Origin: JAHEIJ01 sp040235565
Lineage (GTDB): Bacteria; Pseudomonadota; Gammaproteobacteria; UBA6429; Thiohalophilaceae
DNA: 64,000 nucleotides
Assembly (NCBI GenBank): GCA_040235565.1
Contig: JBECLA010000017.1
Coordinates: 49,143-113,142, forward strand
Direction of reading: 5' to 3'
Within the stretch, counting starts at the first letter, position 1, and each line of letters begins with the position of its first letter. Of this stretch, positions 32,299-42,360 are shown in pieces. The notes below the pieces were generated by a model. The model searched no databases. It was given only the letters and a program-made list of their open reading frames with translations, and had not been told where the DNA came from. The position numbers and the translations under genes are program-made.

Positions 32299-33846
32299 TC
32301 ACACATCCCCCGTTTGCGGATGGGCCCGTTCCTCCGGTGCCAGGACTTTGTTCAGGGCATTGACGTAGGCCTTGGCGGAAGCGATCACGATATCAGTGTC
32401 CGCCCCCTGACCATTAACAATCCGGCCGGCCTTTTCAAGTCGCACGGTAACCTCACCCTGGGAGTCCGTGCCGCTGGTAATATTGTTGACCGAATACAAC
32501 AACAGATCCGTGCCGCTGTTGACAACCTTGTTGATCGCCTTGAAGGCCGCATCCACCGGTCCGCCGCCCTGCTCGGCACTGTCATACTCCTGGCCGTCCA
32601 TTTCCAGCGTAACCGTTGCCTGTGGCTTTTCACCGGTTTCGGAACACACTTTCAGGGCCACCAGACGCACACGTTCATTTTCGGCATCAAAGCTGGCTTC
32701 GGTTACCAGGGCCTGCAAATCATCATCATATATTTCGTGCTTTTTGTCGGCCAGATCCTTGAAACGGGCGAAGGCATCATTCAGCTCAGCTTCTGACTTG
32801 AACTCGACACCCAGTTCCCCTAAGCGGGTACGGAAGGCATTCCGGCCAGAATGTTTGCCCAGGACCATGCGATTGGCCGTCAAGCCAACATCCTCGGCAC
32901 GCATGATTTCATACGTCTCGCGACTCTTGAGCACCCCGTCCTGATGGATGCCGGATTCATGCGCGAAGGCGTTGGCCCCGACGATGGCTTTATTCGGCTG
33001 CACCGCGAACCCGGTAATACTGGAAACCAGGCGGGAACAATTGGTGATCTGGGTCGTATCGATCTGATCAACACTGCAGGGGAAAATGTCCTGGCGGGTC
33101 TTGACCGTCATCACAACCTCTTCGAGGGCGGCATTCCCGGCCCGTTCTCCCAGGCCGTTGATGGTACATTCCACCTGGCGGGCCCCGTTGAGCACCGCTG
33201 ACAAGGAATTGGCAGTGGCCAGGCCCAGATCATTGTGACAATGCACGGAAAACACCGCTTTGTCCGAGTTGGGGACTTTCTCCCGCAAGCGACGGATCAG
33301 ATTGCCGAATTGATCCGGGACGTTATAGCCCACTGTGTCAGGAATATTCACCGTACCGGCACCGGCCTCAATCACCGCTTCCAGCACACGGCATAAAAAA
33401 TCCAGCTCGGATCGACCGGCGTCCTCGGGCGAAAACTCGACATTGTCGGTATATTGGCGGGCCTTTTTCACTGCCCTGACCGCCTGTTCCACCACCTGAT
33501 CCGGCTCCATCCGTAATTTCATTTTCATATGAATCGGCGAGGTGGCGATAAAGGTATGGATGCGGCCCGAATTGGCCGGTTTGAGGGCTTCACCCGCGCG
33601 CTCGATGTCCTTGTCCAGGGCACGCGCCAGACCACACACTGTGCTGTCCTTGATGCTTTCCGCCACCGCCTTGACGGCTTCAAAATCCCCCCGGCTGGCA
33701 ATCGGGAAACCGGCCTCGATCACATCGACGTGCATCCGTTCCAGTGCCTTGGCAATCCGGACCTTTTCGTCCAGGGTCATGGAAGCTCCAGGGCTCTGCT
33801 CCCCATCGCGTAAGGTTGTATCAAAAATAATCAAATTGTCTGACAT
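32299..33846 (-). CDS. leuA: 2-isopropylmalate synthase
   Basis: The first enzyme of leucine synthesis (515 residues), condensing acetyl-CoA with 2-oxoisovalerate. The N-terminal [20 protein letters not shown], the catalytic VIEAGFP and [20 protein letters not shown] segments and [17 protein letters not shown] are intact. The C-terminal LeuA allosteric domain (about residues 390-510) is present, so leucine feedback inhibition is expected. No leuBCD follows; leuA stands alone here, downstream of ilvBNC and pssA. The 300 bases before it hold a Leu-rich short ORF and two hairpins (see 33902-34083). Confidence 0.96.
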   Translation of the reverse strand: MSDNLIIFDTTLRDGEQSPGASMTLDEKVRIAKALERMHVDVIEAGFPIASRGDFEAVKAVAESIKDSTVCGLARALDKDIERAGEALKPANSGRIHTFIATSPIHMKMKLRMEPDQVVEQAVRAVKKARQYTDNVEFSPEDAGRSELDFLCRVLEAVIEAGAGTVNIPDTVGYNVPDQFGNLIRRLREKVPNSDKAVFSVHCHNDLGLATANSLSAVLNGARQVECTINGLGERAGNAALEEVVMTVKTRQDIFPCSVDQIDTTQITNCSRLVSSITGFAVQPNKAIVGANAFAHESGIHQDGVLKSRETYEIMRAEDVGLTANRMVLGKHSGRNAFRTRLGELGVEFKSEAELNDAFARFKDLADKKHEIYDDDLQALVTEASFDAENERVRLVALKVCSETGEKPQATVTLEMDGQEYDSAEQGGGPVDAAFKAINKVVNSGTDLLLYSVNNITSGTDSQGEVTVRLEKAGRIVNGQGADTDIVIASAKAYVNALNKVLAPEERAHPQTGDV

Positions 33847-33901
33847 GCTGTTTTCTCCACTGGGCGCCCATTATGACATGGCACGCTTTAAAATCTCACC
33901 A

Positions 33902-33961
33902 CCTGACTCAGGGATGTCAGGCCTATTCCGTGTTTGATTGTGATGCGCCTTCCCCGGCGCA
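33902..33961 (-). promoter_or_regulatory. Two hairpins in the leuA leader
   Basis: On the minus strand, TGCGCC-N6-GGCGCA (33944-33961) follows the short ORF stop by 11 bases. CCTGAC-N8-GTCAGG (33902-33921) comes next, followed within 13 bases by a short TTTT. The layout resembles an attenuation leader, but the second stem is short and the T-run weak. Confidence 0.3.
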
Positions 33962-33972
33962 GAGGGATGTGA

Positions 33973-34083
33973 TTATCTGCCCGCGCAGGGCAGCAGTCGC
34001 AGAGCAAGCAGGGTATCGAGGGAGACCAGCCGGGGACATGCATGCACACCGGCATGCGGGACATGTCGGTGAGAATAACGCAT
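33973..34083 (-). promoter_or_regulatory. Possible Leu-rich leader peptide ORF upstream of leuA
   Basis: An ATG-initiated frame of 36 codons whose second half reads LVSLDTLLALRLL, 7 leucines in 13 residues, ending just before two hairpins and 126 bases before leuA. The first half is His-rich. This is what a leucine attenuator would look like, but no Shine-Dalgarno is visible and the Leu codons are mostly the common CTG. Chance cannot be excluded. Confidence 0.25.
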
Positions 34084-34146
34084 TGTGTGGTTGGTAACTG
34101 GCATCAACATTAACTTCAAATGAGTTTTATTTACTATAGCGACTGT

Positions 34147-34941
34147 TCAGGACTTTTCCAAGGGTTCGTCGTCGGAATCTGATTCCTGCTGATGCTGAGC
34201 CTTGCGTTCTGCCCGCCGGCGACGCAGAAAAACTACCGTCAGCACCGGGCCGGAAATCGCGTAAATCAGGAAACCGCCGAACAACATGACGGGCGGGTTG
34301 GAAGAGACTACCACGATAACCAACACTGCCAGCAGGATGGCCACGAACGGCACCCGTTCCCTGAAATTGATCCCCTTGAAACTGTGATAGCGAATATTGC
34401 TCACCATCAACAAACCGGTCACGATGGTCAGGAGGAATGCCACTTCCTCCATGGTCTTACCCGCAAGTTCAAAGACTTCCGCGCCACTCCAGACCATGCC
34501 GGCCACAATCGCGGCCGCCGACGGACTGGGTAAACCCTGAAAGTAGCGCTTGTCGGCAATACCCACCTGGGTATTGAAACGCGCCAACCGCAAGGCCGCA
34601 CAGGCTGCATAAATAAAGGCAGCCAACCAACCCAGTTTACCCAGGTCGGACAACGCCCATTGATACATCACCAGCGCCGGGGCCAGTCCAAAGGACACCA
34701 TATCAGCCAGACTGTCGTATTCCGCACCAAAGTCCGTCTGGGTGTTGGTCAGGCGCGCCACCCGGCCATCAATGCCGTCCAGCAACATGGCAATAAACAC
34801 GGCGACTGCCGCCGCCTCAAAGCGATTGTTCATCGCCGCCACGATGGCATAAAAGCCGGCAAACAGGGCCGCCGTGGTAAACAGATTGGGCAAAAGATAG
34901 ATGCCGCGTCGCTGCTGACCTTCTTTGCTAGGTGTAGTCAT
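34147..34941 (-). CDS. pssA: CDP-diacylglycerol-serine O-phosphatidyltransferase
   Basis: A membrane enzyme of 264 residues that makes phosphatidylserine, the precursor of phosphatidylethanolamine. The CDP-alcohol phosphotransferase signature is complete: DGIDGRVARLTNTQTDFGAE followed by YDSLADMVSFG (the DG-x2-AR-x8-G-x3-D-x3-D pattern). About seven hydrophobic segments follow an N-terminal RRGIYLLPNLFTTAALFAGF typical of the PssA (type II, Bacillus-like) branch. The charged C-terminus is rich in Arg, Asp and Glu. It lies between ilvC and leuA on the same strand, a linkage also seen in other gammaproteobacteria. Confidence 0.94.
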   Translation of the reverse strand: MTTPSKEGQQRRGIYLLPNLFTTAALFAGFYAIVAAMNNRFEAAAVAVFIAMLLDGIDGRVARLTNTQTDFGAEYDSLADMVSFGLAPALVMYQWALSDLGKLGWLAAFIYAACAALRLARFNTQVGIADKRYFQGLPSPSAAAIVAGMVWSGAEVFELAGKTMEEVAFLLTIVTGLLMVSNIRYHSFKGINFRERVPFVAILLAVLVIVVVSSNPPVMLFGGFLIYAISGPVLTVVFLRRRRAERKAQHQQESDSDDEPLEKS

Positions 34942-35003
34942 GGATTCCCGTTTTGTTACGTTCTACCTAAGGACAGTAGCCAGCCGGGCATGGAAAGGCA
35001 AGC

Positions 35004-35034
35004 CTCAGTCCGGACGGGTTATGCCCGGACTGAG
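35004..35034 (-). terminator. Hairpin terminator after ilvC
   Basis: A perfect 10-bp stem (CTCAGTCCGG / CCGGACTGAG) with an 11-base loop begins 7 bases after the ilvC stop. On the minus strand a pyrimidine-rich GCTTGCCTTT follows. A plausible end of the ilvBNC operon. Confidence 0.55.
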
Positions 35035-35041
35035 AACAGGA

Positions 35042-36061
<1,020 letters not shown>

Positions 36062-36105
36062 TTATTTCCTGTTCATAATTTGGAGACGAATTTAAGTAGT
36101 GTTAT

Positions 36106-36600
36106 CTAGACGTGCAGGGCACGCGCACCGCGTGAGATACCTGTTGCACCTGAACGTACCGTTTCGATGATGCATTTGGTATTCAGGGCAGTAATAAAGG
36201 CATCCAGTTTGTCGCCTGAGCCTGTCAGTTCTATGGTGTAGGTATCATCGCTGACATCCAGAATACGGCCACGGAAAATATCGGTCACCCGCTTGGTTTC
36301 ATCCCGCAGGACATGGCTGTCCGCCCGTACCTTGATCAGCATCAGTTCCCGTTCGAGATGGCCGGCCTCGCTAATATCGGCCAGTTTCACCACATCAACC
36401 AGCTTGTTCAGTTGTTTGGTGATCTGCTCAATGATTTCTTCAGAACCGTGGGTAACAATCGTCATGCGGGACAACGAAGGATCCTCGGTCGGCGCTACCG
36501 TCAGGGACTGGATGTTGTAACCGCGCGCTGAGAAAAGTCCCGCCACGCGTGACAGGGCGCCCGATTCATTTTCCATTAATAATGAAATGATATGCCGCAT
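36106..36600 (-). CDS. ilvN: Acetolactate synthase small subunit
   Basis: The regulatory subunit (164 residues) of acetohydroxyacid synthase, which confers valine feedback control. The N-terminal ACT domain reads MRHIISLLMENESGALSRVA and GLFSARGYNIQSLTVAPTED, followed by the C-terminal domain that activates the large subunit. The length matches the IlvH type. The second ATG of an ATGATG pair (36600) is taken as start; it overlaps the ilvB stop region by one base and indicates coupled translation. Confidence 0.95.
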   Translation of the reverse strand: MRHIISLLMENESGALSRVAGLFSARGYNIQSLTVAPTEDPSLSRMTIVTHGSEEIIEQITKQLNKLVDVVKLADISEAGHLERELMLIKVRADSHVLRDETKRVTDIFRGRILDVSDDTYTIELTGSGDKLDAFITALNTKCIIETVRSGATGISRGARALHV

Positions 36601-38318
36601 CATGCCAACTCCCTCTCAGGCGACAGGTGCATTTCATGATGCCCTTTACCGGCCGCAATCATGGGATAAACGTTTTCCGTTTTATCCGTGATAAAGTCCA
36701 TGAACACCAGGCGATCTTTCATGGCAAAGGCTTCTTTCATGGCGCCTTCCACATCTTCCGGTTTTTCAATCCGCATACCGATATGGCCATAACTTTCGGC
36801 CAGCTTGACGAAATCGGGCAGGGCGTCCAGGTAGGAGTGGGAATAGCGGCTTTCGTAGAAAAACTCCTGCCATTGCCGCACCATTCCCATGTAACCGTTG
36901 TTCAGATTGATAATCTTGATGGGCAGCATGTATTGCATAGCGGTCGACAATTCCTGAATACACATCTGGATACTTGCCTCACCTGTCACACAGGCCACGA
37001 TAGCATCCTTGTGTGCCAGCTGTACCCCGATTGCCGCAGGCAAACCAAATCCCATGGTGCCGAGTCCGCCGGAGTTGATCCAGCGCCGCGGCTTGTCAAA
37101 CCCGTAGAACTGGGCGGCAAACATCTGGTGCTGACCGACATCGGAAGTGACAAACGCATCTCCCCGGGTTGCTTGATGTAATTTCTCAATCACAAACTGG
37201 GGTTTGATCAGGGCACTGTTACGGTCATAGCGCAAACAGTCTGTCGCCCGCCATTTGTCGATCTGGGTCCACCACTTTTTCAGCGCCGCTTCATTGGGTT
37301 TTTTCTTGCTGGCGCTGATGACTTTATGCATGTCGCGTAAGACATGCTTGATGTCACCCACAATGGGAATATCCACCCGAACATTCTTGGAAATCGATGA
37401 CGGATCAATATCAATATGCACGATGCGTGCTTCGGGACAAAACTGCTTCACATCACCGGTAACGCGATCATCAAATCGGGCACCGATGGCGATCAGAACA
37501 TCGCATTCATGCATCGCCATATTGGATTCATAGGTACCATGCATGCCCAGCATGCCGGTAAATTGCTTGTCCGAAGCGGGGAATGCCCCCAGGCCCATCA
37601 GGGTGGAAGTGATCGGGTATCCCAGGTTGCGGGTAAAGGCCACCAGTTCGTCAGCGGCATCACTCAAGATAACCCCACCGCCGGTATATATCATCGGCCG
37701 TCGGGCTGACAGAATCATCTCCACGGCCCGGTTTATCTGCCCCGTGTGACCCTTGACCGTCGGATTATAGGAGCGCATTTCAATAGACTCCGGATATTCA
37801 TACGGAATCTTGATATTCGGATCGGTCACATCCTTGGGAATATCAATCACCACCGGACCCGGGCGGCCGGTGGTGGCGATGAAAAAGGCTTTCTTCAGGG
37901 TTGGCAGCAGGTCATCAAGGTTTTTTACCAGGAAATTGTGCTTGACGCAGGGACGGGTAATGCCCACCGCGTCCACTTCCTGAAAAGCATCACTGCCGAT
38001 GAAGGGTGTGGCAACCTGGCCGGTTATGACTACCAGGGGAATCGAATCCATGTAGGCGGTGGCAATCCCGGTTACCGCATTGGTCGCCCCCGGCCCGGAA
38101 GTCACCAGGGCGACACCGGCTTTTCCGGTCGCGCGGGCGTAGCCGTCCGCGGCGTGAACAGCGCCCTGTTCATGACGCACGAGGATATGACGCACCGCAT
38201 CCTGCTGGAAAACAGCATCATAGATATGCAACACGGCCCCGCCCGGATAGCCGAAGACATATTCAACGCCCTCGTCTTTCAGGAACTGGACAATGATTTC
38301 AGCACCACTCAATTTCAC
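36600..38318 (-). CDS. ilvB: Acetolactate synthase large subunit
   Basis: The thiamine-diphosphate catalytic subunit (572 residues) for valine, leucine and isoleucine synthesis. It has the catalytic-Glu loop FGYPGGAVLHIYDAVF, the GRPGPVVIDIPKDV and central FAD-domain segments, and the ThDP motif VTGEASIQMCIQELSTAMQY through NNGYMGMVRQWQ. The usual GDGSFQM-type motif here reads GEASIQM, which replaces the metal-binding Asp with Glu. The start is GTG 38318 with a GGGAG nine bases upstream. A TATAAT lies about 90 bases upstream. Confidence 0.95.
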   Translation of the reverse strand: MKLSGAEIIVQFLKDEGVEYVFGYPGGAVLHIYDAVFQQDAVRHILVRHEQGAVHAADGYARATGKAGVALVTSGPGATNAVTGIATAYMDSIPLVVITGQVATPFIGSDAFQEVDAVGITRPCVKHNFLVKNLDDLLPTLKKAFFIATTGRPGPVVIDIPKDVTDPNIKIPYEYPESIEMRSYNPTVKGHTGQINRAVEMILSARRPMIYTGGGVILSDAADELVAFTRNLGYPITSTLMGLGAFPASDKQFTGMLGMHGTYESNMAMHECDVLIAIGARFDDRVTGDVKQFCPEARIVHIDIDPSSISKNVRVDIPIVGDIKHVLRDMHKVISASKKKPNEAALKKWWTQIDKWRATDCLRYDRNSALIKPQFVIEKLHQATRGDAFVTSDVGQHQMFAAQFYGFDKPRRWINSGGLGTMGFGLPAAIGVQLAHKDAIVACVTGEASIQMCIQELSTAMQYMLPIKIINLNNGYMGMVRQWQEFFYESRYSHSYLDALPDFVKLAESYGHIGMRIEKPEDVEGAMKEAFAMKDRLVFMDFITDKTENVYPMIAAGKGHHEMHLSPERELA

Positions 38319-38700
38319 GCCAATTTACTCCCGCATTCTGGTTTTGTGACAGCACCAGCAGCCTCTTTCCTTGCGACTGCCCACGCCGAGCACGCGAAAT
38401 TGCGTATTATAATCAGTCTGCTGGCTTAAATGCACTAGCATGGGGCCTGACCACCCGAGGCAATAAGCCCGAACAACATTAAGGTGATTAATTTTGCCTG
38501 CCAGGCGGGGAAATTAAAGCTTAAAAAGGGCCATATAATGTTGCAACTTATTGAATTTTTTATTATTTTTAATCCTTCGGTCTCAACCATGGCAAGCAAA
38601 AAAATGTCGCGATTGTGACCTTGCCCGATGTAGCGGCGTTTGAAAATCAAGTAGGATAATAAACATCAATACCGAACCATAACGATAAACCGGAATCCCT
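38319..38700. other. Divergent ilvB / DUF4124 intergenic region
   Basis: This 382-base gap has no supported gene. It carries the ilvBNC promoter candidate on the minus strand (38406-38411) and a TATAAT on the plus strand at 38534-38539, with an AT-rich tract at 38550-38575. A 14-codon frame (MLFGLIASGGQAPC) on the minus strand lies upstream of the putative ilvB -10 and is not counted as a leader peptide. Confidence 0.5.
38406..38411 (-). promoter_or_regulatory. Candidate -10 element for ilvBNC
   Basis: A perfect TATAAT on the minus strand, about 90 bases before the ilvB GTG. The -35 position (TGCATT at 17 bases) is a weak match. Transcription would start near 38398, giving a leader of about 80 bases. 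Confidence 0.4.
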
Positions 38701-39147
38701 ATGAAAACTTGCCGCATTTTTATCACCAGCCTCGTTTTGAGCCTGATCATGTTGGCTCCGGCCAATGCCGCCATGTATAAATGGCTCGACGAAAATGGCA
38801 ATGTGGTCTACTCCCAGCAACCACCAGATGAAGGCCCGTACGAGACCATCAAGGCCAAGAAATCGCCGCCCGCTTCACGCTCAACCCCGCCGCCCGCTTC
38901 TTCCTTTACGGCCGAGGTCCAGAAGGATGAAGAGGAACGCGAGCTGGATCGTAAAGTCGAGCAGGAAGCGGCGAAAGATGCCCAGTTGCGTGCCGATAAC
39001 TGCAAGGCCGCCAAACATAATCTGGAAACCTATACGGTTTACCGGCGTATCAAGAACGACGAGGGGGAAATCATTCGCCTGGATGACAATGAGCGCGCCA
39101 AACGCATTCAGGAAGCCAAGGATGCCATCAAGGAATTCTGCGACTAA
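38701..39147 (+). CDS. DUF4124 exported protein
   Basis: A protein of 148 residues with a signal peptide (about residues 1-23). DUF4124 follows directly: AAMYKWLDENGNVVYSQQPP, with the usual Tyr-Lys-Trp and Gly-Asn/Val-Val-Tyr-Ser pattern. A Pro-rich linker comes next, then a Glu/Lys/Arg-rich coiled region (about 80-148) with a Cys near residue 102 and another two residues from the end. The domain's role is unknown to me; it is common in gammaproteobacterial envelope proteins. It precedes the MIF-like gene by 18 bases. Confidence 0.8.
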   Translation: MKTCRIFITSLVLSLIMLAPANAAMYKWLDENGNVVYSQQPPDEGPYETIKAKKSPPASRSTPPPASSFTAEVQKDEEERELDRKVEQEAAKDAQLRADNCKAAKHNLETYTVYRRIKNDEGEIIRLDDNERAKRIQEAKDAIKEFCD

Positions 39148-39165
39148 ATCAGGACCAGACTCCCG

Positions 39166-39510
39166 ATGCCTTATTTAAAAATCCAGACCAATCAATCCGT
39201 CGCCACTGAGCAGGCCCAGGCCCTGATCAGCAAGGCCTCACAGCTGGTCGCCCGGGAGCTGGGCAAGCCGGAGAAATACGTGATGGTCGCTATGCCCCCT
39301 CCGGTTCCCATGAGCTTCGCCGGTAGTGATACCCCCACCGCCTACCTGGAATTAAAAAGTATCGGTCTGCCCAGTTCGCAAACCCGTCAGTTATCACAAG
39401 CCCTTTGTGCCCTGATGGAGATTGAGCTGGCAATCAGCAAGGACCGGGTGTATATCGAATTTGCCGATGCTCCCCGTGCCATGTGGGGCTGGAACGGGTC
39501 CACGTTCTGA
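39166..39510 (+). CDS. MIF-like tautomerase
   Basis: A protein of 114 residues, the same size class as macrophage migration inhibitory factor. Pro follows the initiator Met (MPYLKIQTNQ), which after Met removal would be the catalytic N-terminal Pro1. GKPEKYVMVAMPPPVPMSFA aligns with the mammalian GKPPQYIAV...MAFGGS region, and the C-terminus SKDRVYIEFADAPRAMWGWN, ending GSTF, closely parallels MIF. The CxxC of mammalian MIF is absent. Activity on phenylpyruvate or dopachrome-type keto-enols is expected from the family; the natural substrate is unknown. It sits between two DUF4124 genes. Confidence 0.85.
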   Translation: MPYLKIQTNQSVATEQAQALISKASQLVARELGKPEKYVMVAMPPPVPMSFAGSDTPTAYLELKSIGLPSSQTRQLSQALCALMEIELAISKDRVYIEFADAPRAMWGWNGSTF

Positions 39511-39520
39511 ATCATTGAGC

Positions 39521-39799
39521 ATGAAAAAATACCTGGTCATCCTAGCCGCAATTCTGACTGCTGTCGCCTGGTATATTTATGATGATCCCGAACTCAACTA
39601 CAAGGTCAGAAAAGAAGTCAAACAACTCATTCCTGTCCCGGAAACCAGCACCACGGTCTATAAGTGGCGGGATGCCAAGGGTAACTGGCAAATCACCGAC
39701 CAGCCACCACCGTCCGGTATTCAATTTGAAATCCTTGAATACCAGAGTAATACCAATGTGATGCCTGCGGAGGCCATTACCGGCAAAGCCACTGAATAA
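39521..39799 (+). CDS. Small DUF4124 membrane-anchored protein
   Basis: A protein of 92 residues. The N-terminal hydrophobic segment KYLVILAAILTAVAWYIY is an uncleaved anchor or signal sequence. The DUF4124 motif follows at about residue 46: TVYKWRDAKGNWQITDQPPP. It is a second, more compact copy of the domain seen in the gene at 38701, separated from it by the MIF-like gene, and all three are likely co-transcribed. ATG 39521 is chosen because upstream codons lie inside the MIF-like gene. Confidence 0.75.
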   Translation: MKKYLVILAAILTAVAWYIYDDPELNYKVRKEVKQLIPVPETSTTVYKWRDAKGNWQITDQPPPSGIQFEILEYQSNTNVMPAEAITGKATE

Positions 39800-39815
39800 T
39801 CCCAGGACATTCGCT

Positions 39816-39845
39816 TTTACAGCGCGGTTCCCAACCGGCTAGAAT
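39816..39845 (+). promoter_or_regulatory. Candidate sigma-70 promoter for proS
   Basis: TTTACA (39816-39821), an 18-base spacer and TAGAAT (39840-39845) stand 36 bases before the proS ATG. Both hexamers are close to consensus. Confidence 0.5.
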
Positions 39846-39881
39846 CCCCGCCAGTTATAATAATCAACCACAGGAACAGGA

Positions 39882-41591
39882 ATGCGCACATCAAATCTGC
39901 TGCTCGCCACCCTTAAAGAAGTTCCGGCCGACGCGGAAATCGTCAGCCATCAACTCATGCTCCGTGCGGGCATGATTCGTAAACTGGCCGCCGGTTTGTA
40001 TTCCTGGCTCCCGCTTGGTCTGCGGGTCCTGCGCAAGGTTGAGAATATTGTCCGGCAAGAGATGGATCGTGCCGGTGCCCAGGAGGTACTGATGCCCGCG
40101 GTGCAACCGGCGGAACTTTGGCAAGAATCGGGACGCTGGGAACAATACGGTCCCGAATTGCTGCGGCTGATCGATCGACATGATCGTGAATTTTGCTTTG
40201 GTCCCACCCATGAAGAAGTGATTACCGATCTGATCCGTCGCGAAATTCGGAGTTATCGCCAGCTTCCCGGTAATTTCTATCAAATCCAGACCAAGTTCCG
40301 CGATGAAATTCGCCCTCGTTTCGGGGTGATGCGGGCGCGTGAATTTCTGATGAAGGACGCTTATTCCTTTCATCTGGACGAAGACTCCCTGAATGAAACC
40401 TATCAGATCATGCATGCAGCTTACTGTCGGATCTTTGAGCGCATTGGCCTGGAATTTCGTCCGGTGCGGGCTGACAGTGGTGCCATCGGTGGCAGTCTGT
40501 CGCATGAATTTCATGTGCTGGCCGAATCCGGTGAAGATGCGATCGCCTTCAGCACCGAAAGTGACTATGCCGCCAATGTCGAACTGGCTGAAGCCATAAG
40601 CTCTGATCCCGAGCGCCCGGCACCGCAGGAGACCATGCAGACCGTTGCCACACCCGAACAACGCAGCATTGAGGAAGTTTGCAGCTATCTCAATATTGCT
40701 GCCACAGGTTGTCTCAAAACGTTGCTGGTCAAGGGCAAGGAGGAAAATGTTATCGCACTGGTGTTACGTGGTGATCATGATCTTAACCCGGTCAAGGCGG
40801 AAAAACTCGATGCCATCGCCACCCCCCTCGCCTTTGCCAGCGAAGTGGAAGTCCGACAGGCAGTCGGTTGTGAGCCCGGATCACTCGGTCCCGTGGGGCT
40901 CAGCATTCCTGTCTATGCCGATCATGCGGCACTGGCCGTAGCTGATTTTGTTTGCGGTGCTAACCAGGATGGAAAACACCTTACCGGGGTCAATTGGGAG
41001 CGCGACCTGCCTGCAGCAACGGCGGTGGATATTCGTAATGTCCAGGAGGGGGATCCCAGCCCGGATGGCCAGGGTGTGCTTTCAATCAAACGCGGCATTG
41101 AAGTAGGCCACATTTTTCAGCTGGGCAGAAAATACAGTGAGGCCATGCAGGCGACGGTACTGGATGAGAACGGCAAATCCGTGGTTATGACCATGGGTTG
41201 CTACGGGATTGGGGTTTCACGCGTGGTTGCCGCCACCATTGAACAGAACCATGATGACAAAGGTATCATCTGGCCTGCGGCGATTGCGCCATTTGAAATG
41301 GCCTTGTTGCCCATGAACATGCACAAGTCAGAACGACTGCGTGAGGCAGTTGACAAGTTATACAGACAATTGCGCACAGCGGGCATCGATGTGTTGCTGG
41401 ACGATCGCAAGGAACGTCCCGGCGTGATGTTCGCGGACATGGAGCTGATCGGTATCCCACACCGGATTGTTATCGGTGATCGTGGCCTCGACAATGGTGT
41501 AATCGAGTACAAGGGACGACGTGATAGCGAAAACCAGGATGTACCCCTGGACAGGATCGTCGAGTTTCTACAACAAAAACTGGCCAGCTAG
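39882..41591 (+). CDS. proS: Prolyl-tRNA synthetase
   Basis: A class II enzyme of 569 residues that charges tRNA-Pro. It is the bacterial type with an INS editing domain between motifs 2 and 3 (about residues 225-405), which hydrolyses mischarged Ala-tRNA-Pro. Motif 1 surroundings ([20 protein letters not shown]), motif 2 ([20 protein letters not shown]), motif 3 ([16 protein letters not shown]) and the C-terminal anticodon-binding domain are present. The start [20 protein letters not shown] is the standard N-terminus. Confidence 0.97.
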   Translation: MRTSNLLLATLKEVPADAEIVSHQLMLRAGMIRKLAAGLYSWLPLGLRVLRKVENIVRQEMDRAGAQEVLMPAVQPAELWQESGRWEQYGPELLRLIDRHDREFCFGPTHEEVITDLIRREIRSYRQLPGNFYQIQTKFRDEIRPRFGVMRAREFLMKDAYSFHLDEDSLNETYQIMHAAYCRIFERIGLEFRPVRADSGAIGGSLSHEFHVLAESGEDAIAFSTESDYAANVELAEAISSDPERPAPQETMQTVATPEQRSIEEVCSYLNIAATGCLKTLLVKGKEENVIALVLRGDHDLNPVKAEKLDAIATPLAFASEVEVRQAVGCEPGSLGPVGLSIPVYADHAALAVADFVCGANQDGKHLTGVNWERDLPAATAVDIRNVQEGDPSPDGQGVLSIKRGIEVGHIFQLGRKYSEAMQATVLDENGKSVVMTMGCYGIGVSRVVAATIEQNHDDKGIIWPAAIAPFEMALLPMNMHKSERLREAVDKLYRQLRTAGIDVLLDDRKERPGVMFADMELIGIPHRIVIGDRGLDNGVIEYKGRRDSENQDVPLDRIVEFLQQKLAS

Positions 41592-41596
41592 ATAAA

Positions 41597-42181
41597 GTGG
41601 ATAGGCATTATAAGAGTAAATTTTTCCCACTTTTAATCTTCACCCTGTTCCTCCTTTGTGGCACCAGCCAGATTCAGGCACAGGTCGTAGATGAAGAACT
41701 GCGGCTGTTATTGAAAAACGCTATCGAAGCCAGTGACAGTTTTACCGATCGCTATGAGGCTGAAGTCTGGATGGTCGACATGTCGCATCGACTGGCGCAT
41801 CTAGTCTCCGATCCTGAGAAACGCCTGCGCCTGTTACGCCAGATCCACTATGAAGCCACCCGTGCCGAGTTGTATCCCGAACTGGTACTAGCGGTGATCG
41901 ATGTGGAAAGCAACTTTAACCAGTTCGCAATATCCAGGGCAGGAGCGATTGGCCTTATGCAGGTCATGCCATTCTGGCTGGATGAGATCGGCCACCCCGA
42001 TGATAACCTGTTTAACCTCAAGACTAACCTTCGCATGGGCTGCACCATATTGCGCTATTATCTCAATCTGGAGAAAGGCGACCTGACACAGGCGCTGGCG
42101 CGATATAACGGCAGTAAAGGCAGTTATCGTTATACCAATAAAGTCTTCAAGGTCTTGAATGAACGCTGGCGAAAATATTGA
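41597..42181 (+). CDS. Lytic transglycosylase (SLT domain) exported protein
   Basis: A protein of 194 residues with a signal sequence (FFPLLIFTLFLLCGTSQIQA). A transglycosylase SLT domain follows, with LVLAVIDVESNFNQFAISRA (catalytic Glu in VES), GAIGLMQVMPFWLDEIG, and the later Asn-Leu-Arg-Met-Gly and ARYNGSKGSYRYTN motifs. It should cleave peptidoglycan glycan strands in the periplasm. The start is GTG 41597, only 5 bases after the proS stop, with only a weak ribosome-binding site; coupling to proS translation is likely. Confidence 0.87.
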   Translation: MDRHYKSKFFPLLIFTLFLLCGTSQIQAQVVDEELRLLLKNAIEASDSFTDRYEAEVWMVDMSHRLAHLVSDPEKRLRLLRQIHYEATRAELYPELVLAVIDVESNFNQFAISRAGAIGLMQVMPFWLDEIGHPDDNLFNLKTNLRMGCTILRYYLNLEKGDLTQALARYNGSKGSYRYTNKVFKVLNERWRKY

Positions 42182-42360
42182 ACCACCTTTAACATATGGC
42201 CGGATTTCAGCTAACCATACTAGTGATTGGTCGTTATTGATACTCCAGATTCACAAGACATAGCCTTGAATCGGATAAACGAATCCCTACATTGTCTACA
42301 AATTACCCCGGCCGGGTTAACACGCAGACGAATCCATACCAGACTTGAGAGTTTTTTATC

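Noticed and set aside
38435..38650. Possible ilvB leader peptide ending MLFGLIASGGQAPC
   Set aside because: It lies upstream of the best -10 candidate for ilvB, has only one Ile, two Leu and no Val, and no terminator-like hairpin follows it.
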